Assembly: GCA_963575745.1 (NCBI GenBank)
Contig: CAUYUJ010016894.1
Location: 55,001-119,000, forward strand
Length of the DNA: 64,000 nt
Source: Prorocentrum cordatum
Taxonomy: Eukaryota; Sar; Dinophyceae; Prorocentrales; Prorocentraceae
Direction: 5' to 3'
Position numbers and translations under genes: made by a program. The notes below the pieces were generated by a model. That model saw nothing but the letters and a program-made list of their open reading frames with translations. It was not told where the DNA came from and made no database searches. Positions 53,889 through 63,560 of this stretch are shown piece by piece; position 1 is the first letter of the stretch; the number at the start of each line of letters is the position of its first letter.

Positions 53889-54101
53889 GTTGTTGTTGTT
53901 GGTGTTGTTGTTGTTGTTGTTGTAACCCGGGGGGCAGGGGCTTGAGCCTCAAAGCTGTCCCTGATAGAGAACACGGTGCGAGCGCTGGGAGGGGCACTTC
54001 GATTGAAAAGTACAATGTGCACCAGAGGAGGGGGGATCAACAGTGAATTACCCTTAAATGGTGAATGATCAACAGCAACAACAACAACAACAACAACAAC
54101 A
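53889..54101. mobile_element. Family 5 GTT/AAC-terminated element, copy 2
   Basis: (GTT)n with one GGTGTT slip (53889-53922), then TAACCCGGGGGGCAGGGG, TGTCCCTGATAGAGAACACG, GTGCGAGCGCTGGGAGGGGC, GCACCAGAGGAGGGGGGATC, ending in (CAA)n at 54070-54101. Confidence 0.8.
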
Positions 54102-54435
54102 GTCATTTGACCCTCATGCGCGATGTTTCCACACAAAGCGTGCGACCATCATGATAACCAGCCACATCATGTGGGACTTTTGTTATATAGCGGGGTCCGT
54201 GATTCCCATTCCCAGATCTCCCGCCCAACGAAGTCTTGCAAACACCTCCTCCGAGGAATTTCAACATAGCCCGCCTCGAAAACACATGCCCGCGCCTTGC
54301 TGCGCCGAAGCGAGACCGCCAGTAGAACCCCAGCGCAGGGTAAAGCACAAGGAAGTATCGAACGACAGGATTGCCTTGGTGGGGATGGGGGCTGTCGGCG
54401 GTGAGGCAAGGACCTGGCCCTGAATAGAAAGGGAA
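54102..54435. other. Low-repeat interval
   Basis: No gene recognised. Confidence 0.35.
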
Positions 54436-55400
54436 GAGTCTCGAGCAGGGCTGCTATTGTTGCTCGGAGCGGCGCCAATGCTGAAGAGAGTAGGGCGCTA
54501 GTCCAGCGTAAAACAACACGAAGTCTCGAGCGGGAACGCTGGTTTTGTTGGGACGGCGGCTTTCGCCGGCGAGGAGGAACACCGCCTTGAGTAGGAAAGG
54601 AGGACGCATCGAGCGGGAGCCGTGGTTTTGTCGGGACGGGGGCTGTCGGGGGCGAGGAACAGCACCGCCCCGAGGAAAAAGAAAGGACATCTCGAGCGGG
54701 AGCGTTGTTCTTGCTGGGAGCGGCGCCACTTCAAAAGAGAGTACGGCGCCAGTCCAGCGTAAAACAAAACGAAGTCTCGAGCGGGAGCGCTGGTTTTGTC
54801 GGGACGGCGGTTTTCGGCGGCGACGAGGAACACCGCCTTGAATACGAAGGAAGGAAGCATCGAGCGGGAGCCGTGGTTTTGTCGGGACGTAGGCTGTCGG
54901 CGGCGAGGAACAGCACCGTTTTCAGGAAAGATGGAGGAAACCTCGAGCGGGAGCGTTGTTCTTGCTGGGAGCTGCGCAAATTCAGAGGAGAATCGGGCGC
55001 AAGTCCAGAGTAAAACGGAAGGAAGTCTCGGGCGGGAGCGCTGGTTTTGTCGGGGCGGCGGTTTTCGGCGGCGGGGAGGAGCACCGCCTTGAACAACAAA
55101 AAAAGACAGGAAGCCTCGAGCGGGAGCGTTGTTTTTGCTGGGGACGGCGTCGATGAAAGAAAGACGAGCGCGCCAATCCAAGGTAAAACGGAAGGACGTT
55201 TCGAGCGGCAGCGTTGTTTTTGTTAGGACGGCGGCTTTCGGCGGCGAGCAAAAACACCAGCCTTGAGTAAAAAAAGGAAGTCTCGCGCGGAAGCGTTGTT
55301 GTTGTCGCTGTTGGGAGGTCGGTTTTGGCGGTCCCCCAAACCGCTCGAGCGTGAGCCTCATTTTCCATGAAAATGTAGCCGGCACCTCGGCGAGAGCGCC
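54436..55400. repeat. ~83-bp tandem repeat (CTCGAGCGGGAGCG unit), ~10 copies
   Basis: Units contain GAAGTCTCGAGCGGGAGCG(C/T)TGGTTTTGTCGGGACGGCGG.TTTCGGCGGCGAGGA and AGCACCGCC..GAA. The unit is related to the 45-bp GCGGGAGC arrays but longer. Leu/Arg/Ala-rich frames on both strands follow the period and are not genes. Confidence 0.9.
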
Positions 55401-55454
55401 AGGGCGCCTTTAAGGGTCCAACAATAATAATTGACTAGAAATTGAAATTCAAAC

Positions 55455-55650
55455 ATCATTCTAACAGTGTTCGTTATTATTTGCCCGTGTGTCATTCAAA
55501 ACAAATTCCCCACACCCTCGATACCCGCCATTTTTTGTCCTCGATCACACCCCCTTTGGGGGGATTATTTCTCTTTGCGGGGGGCGGCGGGCTTAGACAG
55601 GCGGGCAAACCTGAACGGGCGGACAATCCTTCGTGGGCGTAGATGTGCCC
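55455..55650. repeat. Segmental repeat, copy 3 (partial, diverged)
   Basis: AACAGTGTTCGTTATTA, AAATTCCCCACACCCTCGAT.ACCCGCCA, TCCTCGATCACACCCCCTTT, GGGGGGATTATTTCTCTTTG, CAGGCGGGCAAAC. Same order as copies 1 and 2 at the left end, then it departs. Confidence 0.7.
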
Positions 55651-55782
55651 GCCATTGAAATTGGTGTGGGCCCTGCAAAAAGACGGTGGGAAAACGGGGG
55701 AGAGTGGGAGGAAGGGAAGGAGAGGGACGAAGGAAGATGGAAAACGCCAGGAGAGAAGGAGCGAAGAGGGGGGCACTTGATT

Positions 55783-55870
55783 AGAGGCAGAGAGAGAGAG
55801 AGAAAGACAAATAAGAGAGGTAGAGAGAGAAAGAGAGAGGGGAGAGAGAGAGAGAGAGAGAAAAAAAATG
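55783..55870. repeat. (GA)n microsatellite
   Basis: GAGAGA runs with AAA interruptions. Confidence 0.93.
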
Positions 55871-56103
55871 GAAATGTACCCAACCCCTGCGCAATGCGGG
55901 GCAGGAGTAGCTTGGGAGATTAAACGAGAAGGCGGCGACGCAAAATGGACGCATATACGTCTGCGAGCGGCACTCGGGAAGTTCGCCGATGAGTAACGAA
56001 GTGAGCCCCTGAGTCGCTGGGGGGCGACGCGAGGTCCAAAAGGAAACGGTAGGCAAGGGGCGTGAAACGTCGGAGGGCAGCAACGGCATGACATGGCCCC
56101 CAA

Positions 56104-56905
56104 GGACGGCGAGGTCTACCTCAGATCCCCGCGGTGCCCCACAAGGACCCACCAGCAGCCCTCGAAAGTGGCGACACTTTCGCAAATCGCAGTCCCCCAG
56201 GGACGGAGAGGTCTACCTGGGATCCGGGCGGAGCCTCACGCCGCTGGACCCACCAGCAGCCCTCACAAAAATGGCGACAGATTCGCAGATCGCAGCCTCC
56301 CAGAGACGGGAAGGTCTCACTCAGATCCACGCGGTGCCTCACTCCGCTGGACCCACCAGTAGCCCTCGAAAGTGGCGACAATTTCGCAGATCGCAGCCTC
56401 CCAGGGACAGCGAGGTCTACGTCAGATCCGCGCGGTGCCACGCTCCGCTGGACCCAACAGCAGCCCTCGCGTCGCAGATGGCAGCCCCCCAGGGACAGCG
56501 AGGTCCACCTCAGATCCGGACGGTGCCTCACCCCGCAGGACCCACCGGCAGCCCAAGAAAGAGACGACAATTTCGCAGATAGCAGCCGCCCCCCAGGGAC
56601 GGCGAGGTCCACCTCAGATCCCCGCGGTGCCTCGCCCCGCTGGGCCCACCAGCAACCCTCGAAAGTGGCGACGGATTCGCAGATCGCAGCCCCCCCCCAG
56701 GGACGGCGAGGTCGACCTCGGATCCGCGAGGTGCCCCACCCCGCTGGACCCACCAGCCGCCCTCGAAAGTTGCGACAGATTCGCAGATCGCAGCCCCCCA
56801 GGGACGGCGAGGTCCACCTCAGATCCGCGCGGCGTTTCATCCCGCCGGGCCCGCCAGCAGCCCTCGAAAGTGGCGACAGCGTCGCAGATCGCAGCCCCCA
56901 GAGCG
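56104..56905. repeat. ~100-bp satellite, 8 units
   Basis: GGAC(G/A)GCGAGGTC(T/C)ACCTCAGATC starts at 56104, 56201, 56303, 56405, 56493, 56596, 56701 and 56802, and stops near 56901. Each unit also has GCTGGACCCACCAGCAGCCC and TCGCAGATCGCAGCCCCC. It abuts the broken integrase. Confidence 0.95.
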
Positions 56906-56912
56906 ATGGAGC

Positions 56913-57723
56913 GATTGAAAAGTAACGCAGGTCCTCGACGACGTCGATTATTGCGCTTGCCTTCCCGATAGCAATCAACCGCGTCACCTAGCTTCACGTT
57001 CGTGCTCGGGGGCACATGACGGCTTCGAGCAGCAAGAGCTCGTCGTAGTCGCTCGCTGGTGTCCAACTTCTCCAACGCCACCTTGGCCGCGCTATAGACC
57101 TGCAAACTTCTCGCCATGTAAGAATCGTTCTCCACTGACTTGCGCACCGCCGGTTGAGACCGCCCACGTTCGCTGCGCAGCCCCCAAGGCAGCTCCTGAG
57201 ATCGCCCGAGGACAAGTTGTGCCGGGGGGTAGCCCGACTCATTGATCCGCTGGTTCTTCGCCCAAGCTATCATCGCCGACGCCGCTGAGATGACCAAATC
57301 CGCCTCGATCCCCGCCTCGGTCGCGCTCGCCTTCCATAGAACCCCCCAGCCACCCCCGGCTCGCTCGCACATCCCATTATGGCACGGCGCCTCCACAGCA
57401 GTAAACCACACGTAGACACCACATCCTTCAAGAAGTCGGGCCACCTCCTCATGGGACTCGCCCCCGTTGTCCGCCACCAAAGACTTAGGAGCTCCAGCCC
57501 AACTGAACCACGCGAACTCCAACGCCTGCGCCACAATCCCCAGGCGCTTGCTCTTAATCGGACACGCAACCTGGAAGCCTGTCTTGATGCCCACAATGTT
57601 GAGCATCTCCTGAGCCCGGCCTGACTTGGCGTGAACTGTGAAGAAGTCGATCGCAATCTGATCGCCAAACTCGTGAACCTTCGGCCAACTGCAGGTCGAT
57701 TCATCTCGTGACAACTGGGGCAT
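56913..57723 (-). pseudogene. Integrase core with intact D,D(35)E triad, C-terminus cut
   Basis: Residues 1-270 of the minus-strand frame from 57723. IAIDFFTVHAKSGRAQ gives the first Asp (residue 26), SLVADNGGESHEE the second (residue 85) and CHNGMCERAGG the Glu (residue 120), with 34 residues between the second Asp and the Glu. Downstream ALAARSRHVPPSTNVKLGDA and RRRGPALLFNRS match the C-terminal domain (GDxVxYWR..WRGPA). Homology then stops; the remaining open frame to 56614 is satellite sequence. Confidence 0.87.
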
Positions 57724-57839
57724 TTCAACTGGTTTGCCGCCGCGATGGCCTCAACACTAGCTCCACAAGTTCGAACGGCTCGAACCAATTGATCCCGTGA
57801 TGGATGACGAAATCTCTTGTGCGCCCGTAAAAGCAGCAT
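57690..57839 (-). pseudogene. Integrase HHCC zinc finger
   Basis: Frame from 57839: LLLRAHKRFRHPSRDQLVRA then CGASVEAIAAANQLKCPSCH. The His-x4-His and Cys-x2-Cys pairs are all present. Shifted frame relative to both neighbours. Confidence 0.8.
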
Positions 57840-58026
57840 TCTGCACCTCCTTTGAAACCTTCACCGCCTTGGGATTCGTCTGCTCTTCCGTCTCCTCCGT
57901 CGCTGGGAAATCCGCGAACCTGCGATGGTCCAGCTCCTCGTGGTCCACGTCCGACCAGTACTCGAACTCCTCCTCTGCGTTGAGCACCTCCTTGGAATCG
58001 TACAGCATCCTAACGCCCTTCATGAT
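57757..58026 (-). pseudogene. Pol spacer after in-frame stop
   Basis: Same frame as the 818-codon stretch, resuming directly after the TAG at 58030-58032: MKGVRMLYDSKEVLNAEEEF, EYWSDVDHEELDHRRFADFP. Acidic spacer typical before integrase. A frameshift near 57835 precedes the zinc finger. Confidence 0.65.
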
Positions 58027-58059
58027 GCTCTAAGCCAGCTCCTCGGGGTACTGCCCCGT

Positions 58060-58640
58060 CCTATTCGTGACCTGCGAGCCTCCCATCACTAGATCGATCA
58101 TGTACGTGGCCACCGTCGCAAATCGTCTCCAAATCCACCAACAACTCAGCATGCGACGCCACGAACTTCGTCGGCTTCCGATGTGGTAAGCCGCCAGCTG
58201 ACGTAAACTCATACATACACTGATCCACATGACCAACATGTCCTCTGCGACATAGTTCTCGAATTCAGGTTCGCCCCAAGCTCCGGAACCTCGAGGATGC
58301 TCGATCATCCACGCACCACCGCACGCATCCACAAGACGAGCCACATCACGAACAAAACGCAAGAACGGCCGATCATGGAACTGCCGTTCTCGAACCTTGA
58401 GTGGGTCCTTCTTAAAGTAAGTTAAATTGCTCCACGGGCTGCACGGAAACGGCATCATCACGACCTTCGGTTGCTTAACCTCCAACTCCTGCAGCACCTC
58501 CTTTCGCCTCTTGGGGTTCCTCAAATCATCGCCAAACCCCAAAGCGATGCTCCGCATAGTGGTCAAGCCCTGCGCTACCGCCTCCTTTCTGATCGCCTCC
58601 TTCGCTGCGAAGATCTCCAGGACCCAAAGGTTCACCTTCT
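58060..58640 (-). pseudogene. C5-cytosine-methyltransferase-like domain in pol
   Basis: In the 818-codon frame, residues 618-760: VNLWVLEIFAAKEAIRKEA (SAM-binding motif I position), ALGFGDDLRN, VVMMPFPCSPWSNL (motif IV; Pro-Cys with the Cys codon at 58441-58443) and GGAWMIEHPRGSGAWGEPEF (motif VI-like Glu). The tail continues in another frame (DQCMYEFTSAGGLPHRKPTK, FVASHAELLVDLETICDGGH), showing frameshifts near 58235 and 58060. Similar modules are common in dinoflagellate copia-like polyproteins; activity is unproven. Confidence 0.72.
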
Positions 58641-60240
58641 TGGCCTCGCTGACTGCGACCTCACACTCCGACTCCCAAGTTCCGAACTTCGCGCCGAACT
58701 CCTCCAAGTACTTCTCGGGTTCCACCTTCATGATGTCGAGGTCGCGCTTCAACGACTCCAACTGATCCTTCACCAGCGCCCGGGTGCCCTTCTTCATGCT
58801 GTTGATATGCGGCGCCATGTCCATCTCCGAAACGGAATTCACATCCTTCTGGATCCTCATCGGCATCGCCATGCCCACAATTGCCGCACCGAACAGCCTC
58901 CTCGACAGCGCCGACGGTCCTCGCGCCGCCGGTCGAGCCCGACGGTCGAAGGGTGGTGGTCGCGGTCCAGCTCCACCAGGTCCGACGGCCCTTCCAGGTC
59001 CAGCCAGACCACCTCGTGCAAACAAGACCTCGTCATAGGCGTAGGCGGCGTTCTTCAGCGCTGGCATGGTCATCAGCTCGGGGTCGCCGTCCGTCGGGAT
59101 GTCGTGATCCCTGATGTAGTCCACCAGCTCCCCCTTGTTGCGAACTCCTAATCCAGGGAGCACCCGCGCGCGCCTCATCGACGTTCCTAGCGCTGCTATC
59201 GATGATCTGGGGGCCCCTGGCGCAGCACTGCTCGAAGCTCCCGATGCCGGTGGTCCTGGTTCGGCTCCGACACTGACTAGGACTTCGCCTTCTTCTTGAA
59301 CAGTTCGCCTCCTCTGTCGGCCAACTGCCTCCATCAGCCTGTCCACCAAGGTCTCCGTCTCCAAGCGCCTCGCCCTGGTGACCTCCAGGACCTCGGCCAT
59401 GCCTTCCAGCACTTCTCGCGGCACACGAAGTAACTGCTCGCGATCTCGAAGTAGAGGGCGGTCGTCCGAAGCGCTCGACGGCCGCGGGCGCCCCTTCTCG
59501 GACTCCCAATAGAGCCTCGTCACGAGGTTCCGTGGCGGGTCGATCCGCTGGAATAATTCCTCGCTGCGCGACCCTTGTACCCAGCGCAGCTCCTCGATGA
59601 CGTCGCCCGCGTCCGCGCAGACGGTCTCCCGAGCTCGGACCCGACGCCAGCTTGGACCTCCAGCCTTCGAATCCTTGAGCGCCTTCGCGTCATCATCCTG
59701 GCGCCCCCGCATCTCCAGACCGGAAACGTCCACCTCGCCGGTCGACATGTCCCAGCCACCGTCGCCCTCGGGGGCCCAGGCCGCGCCCGCTTCGACCACC
59801 TGTCGATCGAGACGCGCAGCTCGGTCAGCTTCTCGCGCGGCCATCTCCGACTCCAGCGTCATCAACGCCTCCTCGACCTCCGACGGCACCCTGAACACCG
59901 CCTCGCCAACAGAGCCTTTCACCGGCGCGGGCGGCTGCCAACCTTCTCGAGGAAAGACCGGCATAGAGTAATGGCCGCCACCCGTCTCGTTGAGCTTCAT
60001 CGGCTTGCTCCCCAACTTCTTGGACGCGAACGAGTCCTCCTCGAAGTCGACGTCGGCCCCCATGGCCCCCAGCGCGTCATTGCCGATCAGCAGCTGCAGC
60101 GCCGAGCCCGTGATCACAGAGAAGGCGAGGCGCGCGTCAACGCCAAACACAGACACCGGCACCGCCCACTTCTCCCGGGAGACGTGCTTCTCGCCGTTCC
60201 CGAACCTGAAGGTCGCGATCTGCGGCTCCTTCTGGATGCT
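58640..60240 (-). pseudogene. Retropepsin C-terminal half and pol spacer
   Basis: Residues about 84-180 of the 818-codon frame: EPQIATFRFGNGEKHVSREK, WAVPVSVFGVDARLAFSVIT, LLIGNDALGAMGADVDFEE and GGGHYSMPVFP, the second lobe of the protease (ILIGxxAL..LGA.ID signature). Residues about 180-617 form a charged, Arg/Glu-rich spacer with several predicted helices and a Pro/Ala/Gly-rich stretch near residues 450-560. No other enzyme is recognised there. Confidence 0.75.
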
Positions 60241-60244
60241 CGGC

Positions 60245-60500
60245 GGGATGCAAATGGGGGGGTGGGCCCAGACGGGGAGAGAGGCGCAACCGAGGTACAA
60301 ATTGCACCTACGCCCCACGGAGAATGCACAATTTGCACCGACGCCACGCGGACAAAGTACAAATGGCACTTTTGACAACGTCCGCGACATGTTCCAGGAT
60401 GTGAACGGGGGGGGAGAAGGTACAATTTGCACTTGCAGCCCGCAGAGAAGGTACAAATTGCACCCCAACAAAAAGGTACCGGACACTCACCACCCCCCCC
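60245..60500. repeat. Inserted GTACAAATTGCACC repeat splitting the protease
   Basis: GTACAAATTGCACC and variants (GTACAATTTGCAC, GCACAATTTGCACC, GTACAAATGGCAC) occur five times, with a C-run near the right edge. The segment lies between the N- and C-terminal halves of the retropepsin and has no protein homology. Confidence 0.7.
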
Positions 60501-60540
60501 CCCCCCCCATGTCCCGATCCCCCCGTCGCCATCCGGCCGA

Positions 60541-60801
60541 GATGCACTCGGCGATCCCGAGCTCCTGACACGGGTCCTCGATCCACTTCGCGTAGACCTC
60601 GCCCGACGCCGAGCCGTTGCATGCTGAGCCCAGAGCGCCATCGTTTCCGCGACCGCCGATCCACGCTGACGACAGGGGAACCTCCTTAAGCGGATCGGAG
60701 ACCCCGATTCGCGAGGGAGATTCCTCGGTCGCGGCCTCCACCGCCAGCACCTCGAAGGCATCCACCTTGAACTGCGGCACTGTCTCCAGAACGCCAAGCA
60801 A
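60541..60801 (-). pseudogene. Retropepsin N-terminal half, catalytic Asp lost
   Basis: The minus-strand frame reads VPQFKVDAFEVLAVEAATEE then GALGSACNGSASGEVYAKWI. In this family the active site is D-(T/S)-A-C-(T/N)-G; here the Asp position is Gly (codon GGC, plus-strand 60628-60630). It is in frame with the C-terminal half, but an inserted repeat (60245-60500) and a stop at 60487 separate them. Confidence 0.7.
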
Positions 60802-60880
60802 GTCGACCTCCAGAGCGACCTTCCGGCTTGACCCTGTTCTGGAGCCTCTTCTTGGCCTGCTCGAGCTTCCACTCCTTCAG

Positions 60881-60939
60881 CTCGGGGCAGCAAGCGTCGC
60901 CAGCCCAGCGGCCCTTCTCGCCGCACGCGCGGCGCTCCG
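60881..60939 (-). pseudogene. Gag zinc knuckle, degenerate
   Basis: One minus-strand frame reads NAERRACGEKGRWAGDACCP. It matches the C-x2-C-G-x-x-GHWAGD-x-x-CP knuckle common in these elements, with Arg at the first Cys position and Arg in place of His. It would not bind zinc normally. Its frame differs from the preceding gag frame. Confidence 0.65.
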
Positions 60940-61055
60940 CATTCTTCTTGTCGGTGCCACCTTTGCCCGTGAAGCGCTCGCCACTGCTCGAGCTTCCGCC
61001 TTTTCAGCATCCCTGTGCCCAACTTCCTATCCTTCCGGAGCTCCTTCACGCGTAT

Positions 61056-62378
61056 CTAGCTCTCCCTGGCCGCGATGAGCCCCTCCATCAGCGCCTCGAC
61101 GCCGCTCTCCAGGTCCTCGAGCTCCTCCGTCAGCTCCGGGTCGTTCTCCGCCTCCTCTAGCACCGTCGAGAGCGCCTCGAGCTCGGCGGTCAGCGCACCT
61201 TCGATGCCCAAGGCTTGCTCCGTCGTCAACACCTCCTCGCCGACCTCGGTCTCGTCGTCGCCATCGTAGGTGTCGACCTCTGCCGAGAGCGCCTCGAGCT
61301 CACCTTCATCGAACTGACTCAGACCGTCCAAATCATCCGTGATGTTCGCCTCTTTCAACTTCCGATCGATCTTCTTCTTGAGCAGCGCCGCACCAGCACT
61401 TCGACTGAAGCGTCCTCGATCGAATCCAGTCGATCTCCTCTCGAACATGTGCAGGTTGGGGAAAACCATCATCATAGCTGGCACCACCTCTCGCAACTCC
61501 ATGCTTCCGCCGGCGGATGTCATCAGCATGCTCATTTGTGCGTCGTTCAGCCCGGTCTTCTCTATGAGCCACCAGCCGGCCGTCCTCGGCGGCAACGGCA
61601 ACGAAGACCTTTCCTCATCTAGTTGGCTCCGAGCCTCACCGAACCTGATCATCCACGAATTCTGAGCATCACCGGCTCTCCGGTGCAGCTGGTTGTAGAA
61701 ATACGTCATCACCGGGCCCCCGCGCGTCGACTCATCCACACCCATGGTCGCGAGCACCTCCATCAACTTGTTGATGCCCGCCATCAAGTCAGCCTCCTCC
61801 CAGTGACCTCGCTCGTCTTCGTCCTCGAAGGCCTCCTGGTCGACGATCCACCGCCACTGCTTGGGTCGCAGCTCCTCCATCGGGATGGAATCGCCGAGCG
61901 TTTTCGCGGGCCTGGTCGAGAACCTGACCATGCGGGCGGCCCAACTCCAGCTCACGTCTAAATCGACGCCTTCTATCCACAGCGCCACTCCTTCTTGCAC
62001 CGCCTCCAACGACTCGCCGAACCATCCCACGTCGGAATTATTTCCAAGTCGCGGTTTGCCGTCAGCGGCCCCGTCATGGACGTAGTCGATCTCCGTGTCC
62101 ACCATTCTCGCGACCAGGCTGGTCGCGGCGGCAGCGCGTCCGGGCTCAGGATGCCATTTCCCGTAGCCGGTCTGCGCTGTCCTAGAGACGAAGCACTGCT
62201 GCGTTCCATCTCCAATCCTCGTAGTACTCGTCCTTCTCGTAGAACCCATCCTCCACGACAACTCCACTCTGGTAGACCCCTGCCGATGATGCCCAGCAGC
62301 CCGCGCGCGCTCCAGTGCGCTCCGCCACCACTGCGGAACCGAGGGAGAGAGAGCGCCGCGCCCCCCCTGGCTCCGCAC
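61056..62378 (-). pseudogene. Gag capsid-like protein of the copia-like element
   Basis: A 440-codon open frame. Residues from about 100 on resemble retrotransposon capsid: WFGESLEAVQEGVALWIEG, WAARMVRFSTRPAKTLGDSI, GGPVMTYFYNQLHRRAGDAQ, NSWMIRFGEARSQLDEE, AGWWLIEKTGLNDAQMSMLM and VVPAMMMVFPNLH, then an acidic Glu/Leu-rich tail (residues about 350-440). It should package the RNA genome. The first ~75 residues look out of frame: an overlapping frame at about 62280-62200 (DGFYEKDEYYEDWRWN) is the more likely natural N-terminus. Confidence 0.82.
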
Positions 62379-62639
62379 CGGGATATGGCGGCGAGGGCGT
62401 CAGCCCTAGGGATGCGGCCCTCTTCTTTCCTGGGCTCCCGCGCCAGAAGCCATAATCTCTCAACTCGACTCGAACCAAAGTGTGCAGCAAGCGAGCGATG
62501 ATACGAGGCGAGCAACACAAAAAGCAAATAGCTAGCACACCCAAATATAAACATCAGTCCAATACGAATATCATGAAACGAGAGAGGGGAGAATATGAAG
62601 GGAGAGAGACATCAAACGAGAGCGGCGTTTCGGGGCTGA

Positions 62640-62795
62640 CAGGATAGCGTGTTCTTTCAACAGAAGGGAGGAGGGAGAGAGGAGGGAGAGGGGATAGGGC
62701 AGAGAGGCATAAGGATGATGGAAGAGAGGAGGGAGAGAGAAGGGAGGAGAGGAGGGAGGAGGGAGGAGGGAGGGAGAGGAAGGAGGAGCAGGAAG
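62640..62795. repeat. GGAGGGAGA purine-rich repeat
   Basis: GAGGAGGGAGAGA words over about 150 bp. Confidence 0.92.
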
Positions 62796-62804
62796 GTAAG
62801 AGCG

Positions 62805-63315
62805 TGAACGTTCGAGGAAGTTCTACGCGAAAGCGCCGTACCTGAAGGAAGTCTCGGGCGGGAGCCCACGACGGGCGGGCGATCCCCTGACGGGCGGGTC
62901 GGGCGGGTGCGACATTCAAGCGGGATACCTGAGTATGGCGAGAGCGCGATGTCTAAGTAAATTGTGACGGCGTCCTTGGCGCAGCGTGTTTCCTGAGCGT
63001 CGAAAACGCGGTTTATGAGTAAATCGCATGAAAGTCACATGCGAGAGCGCAATTCCTGAATGAAATGTGAGGGATTCTCTGGCGGGAGCGGGGGTCTTCA
63101 TTAAATTGCGAGGAAGTCTTGATTCAATTGCGAGGAAGTCTTAAGCGGGAGCGCCGTTCCTGAGCAAATTGTGAAGAAGTCTCAGATGGGAGCGGGGGTC
63201 CTGACTAAATTGCGAGGAAGTCACAGGCGGGAGCACCGATCCTGAGTAAATTGTGAGAAGTCTCAGGCGGGAGCGGGGGTCCTGAGTAAATTTAAAGGAA
63301 TTCTCAAGCGGGACC
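62805..63315. repeat. ~45-bp GCGGGAGCGGGGGTCCTGA array
   Basis: Units of GCGGGAGCGGGGGTCCTGA(G/C)TAAATT(T/G)(C/T)GAGGAAGTC, about 10, with divergence at the left end. Same unit as at 51290 and 53600. Confidence 0.88.
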
Positions 63316-63316
63316 C

Positions 63317-63476
63317 GTTGTTGGAATCCGGGTGGCCAGGGGCACAGTTTGAGCAGGAAGACTTCCCCTGTCAAAAAACAGGGTGCGAGCGTCGAGGAGC
63401 ACACTTTGATTGAGAAAAACAGCATGCACCGGTGATAGGGGGATCAACAATAAATATGTTTCACAAATGAGAACTC

Positions 63477-63528
<52 letters not shown>

Positions 63529-63560
63529 CAGCAGCAACAACAACAACGACAACAACAGAA
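63317..63560. mobile_element. Family 5 element, copy 3
   Basis: A short GTTGTT start, then GGAATCCGGGTGGCCAGGGG, CAGTTTGAGCAGGAAGACTT, CCCCTGTCAAAAAACAGGGT, GCACCGGTGATAGGGGGATC, ending in a long (CAA)n (63477-63527). The left microsatellite is nearly lost. Confidence 0.75.

Larger units (their letters stand above)
56910..62500 (-). mobile_element. Copia-like retrotransposon with methyltransferase-like domain, 3'-truncated
   Basis: Minus-strand gag-pol remnant: gag capsid, zinc knuckle, retropepsin, spacer, C5-methyltransferase-like domain, integrase zinc finger and integrase core. The main pol frame runs from 60801 to 57757 with stops at 60487 and 58030 plus local frameshifts. Reverse transcriptase and RNase H, expected after integrase in copia order, are absent. 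The homology ends at about 56913 where a tandem satellite begins. No LTRs are identified. Protease before integrase, with RT expected last, supports copia rather than gypsy type. Confidence 0.88.

Noticed and set aside
56614-56912. C-terminal 99 residues of the integrase frame
   Set aside because: This part translates the 100-bp satellite; it is a chance in-frame join, not part of the integrase.
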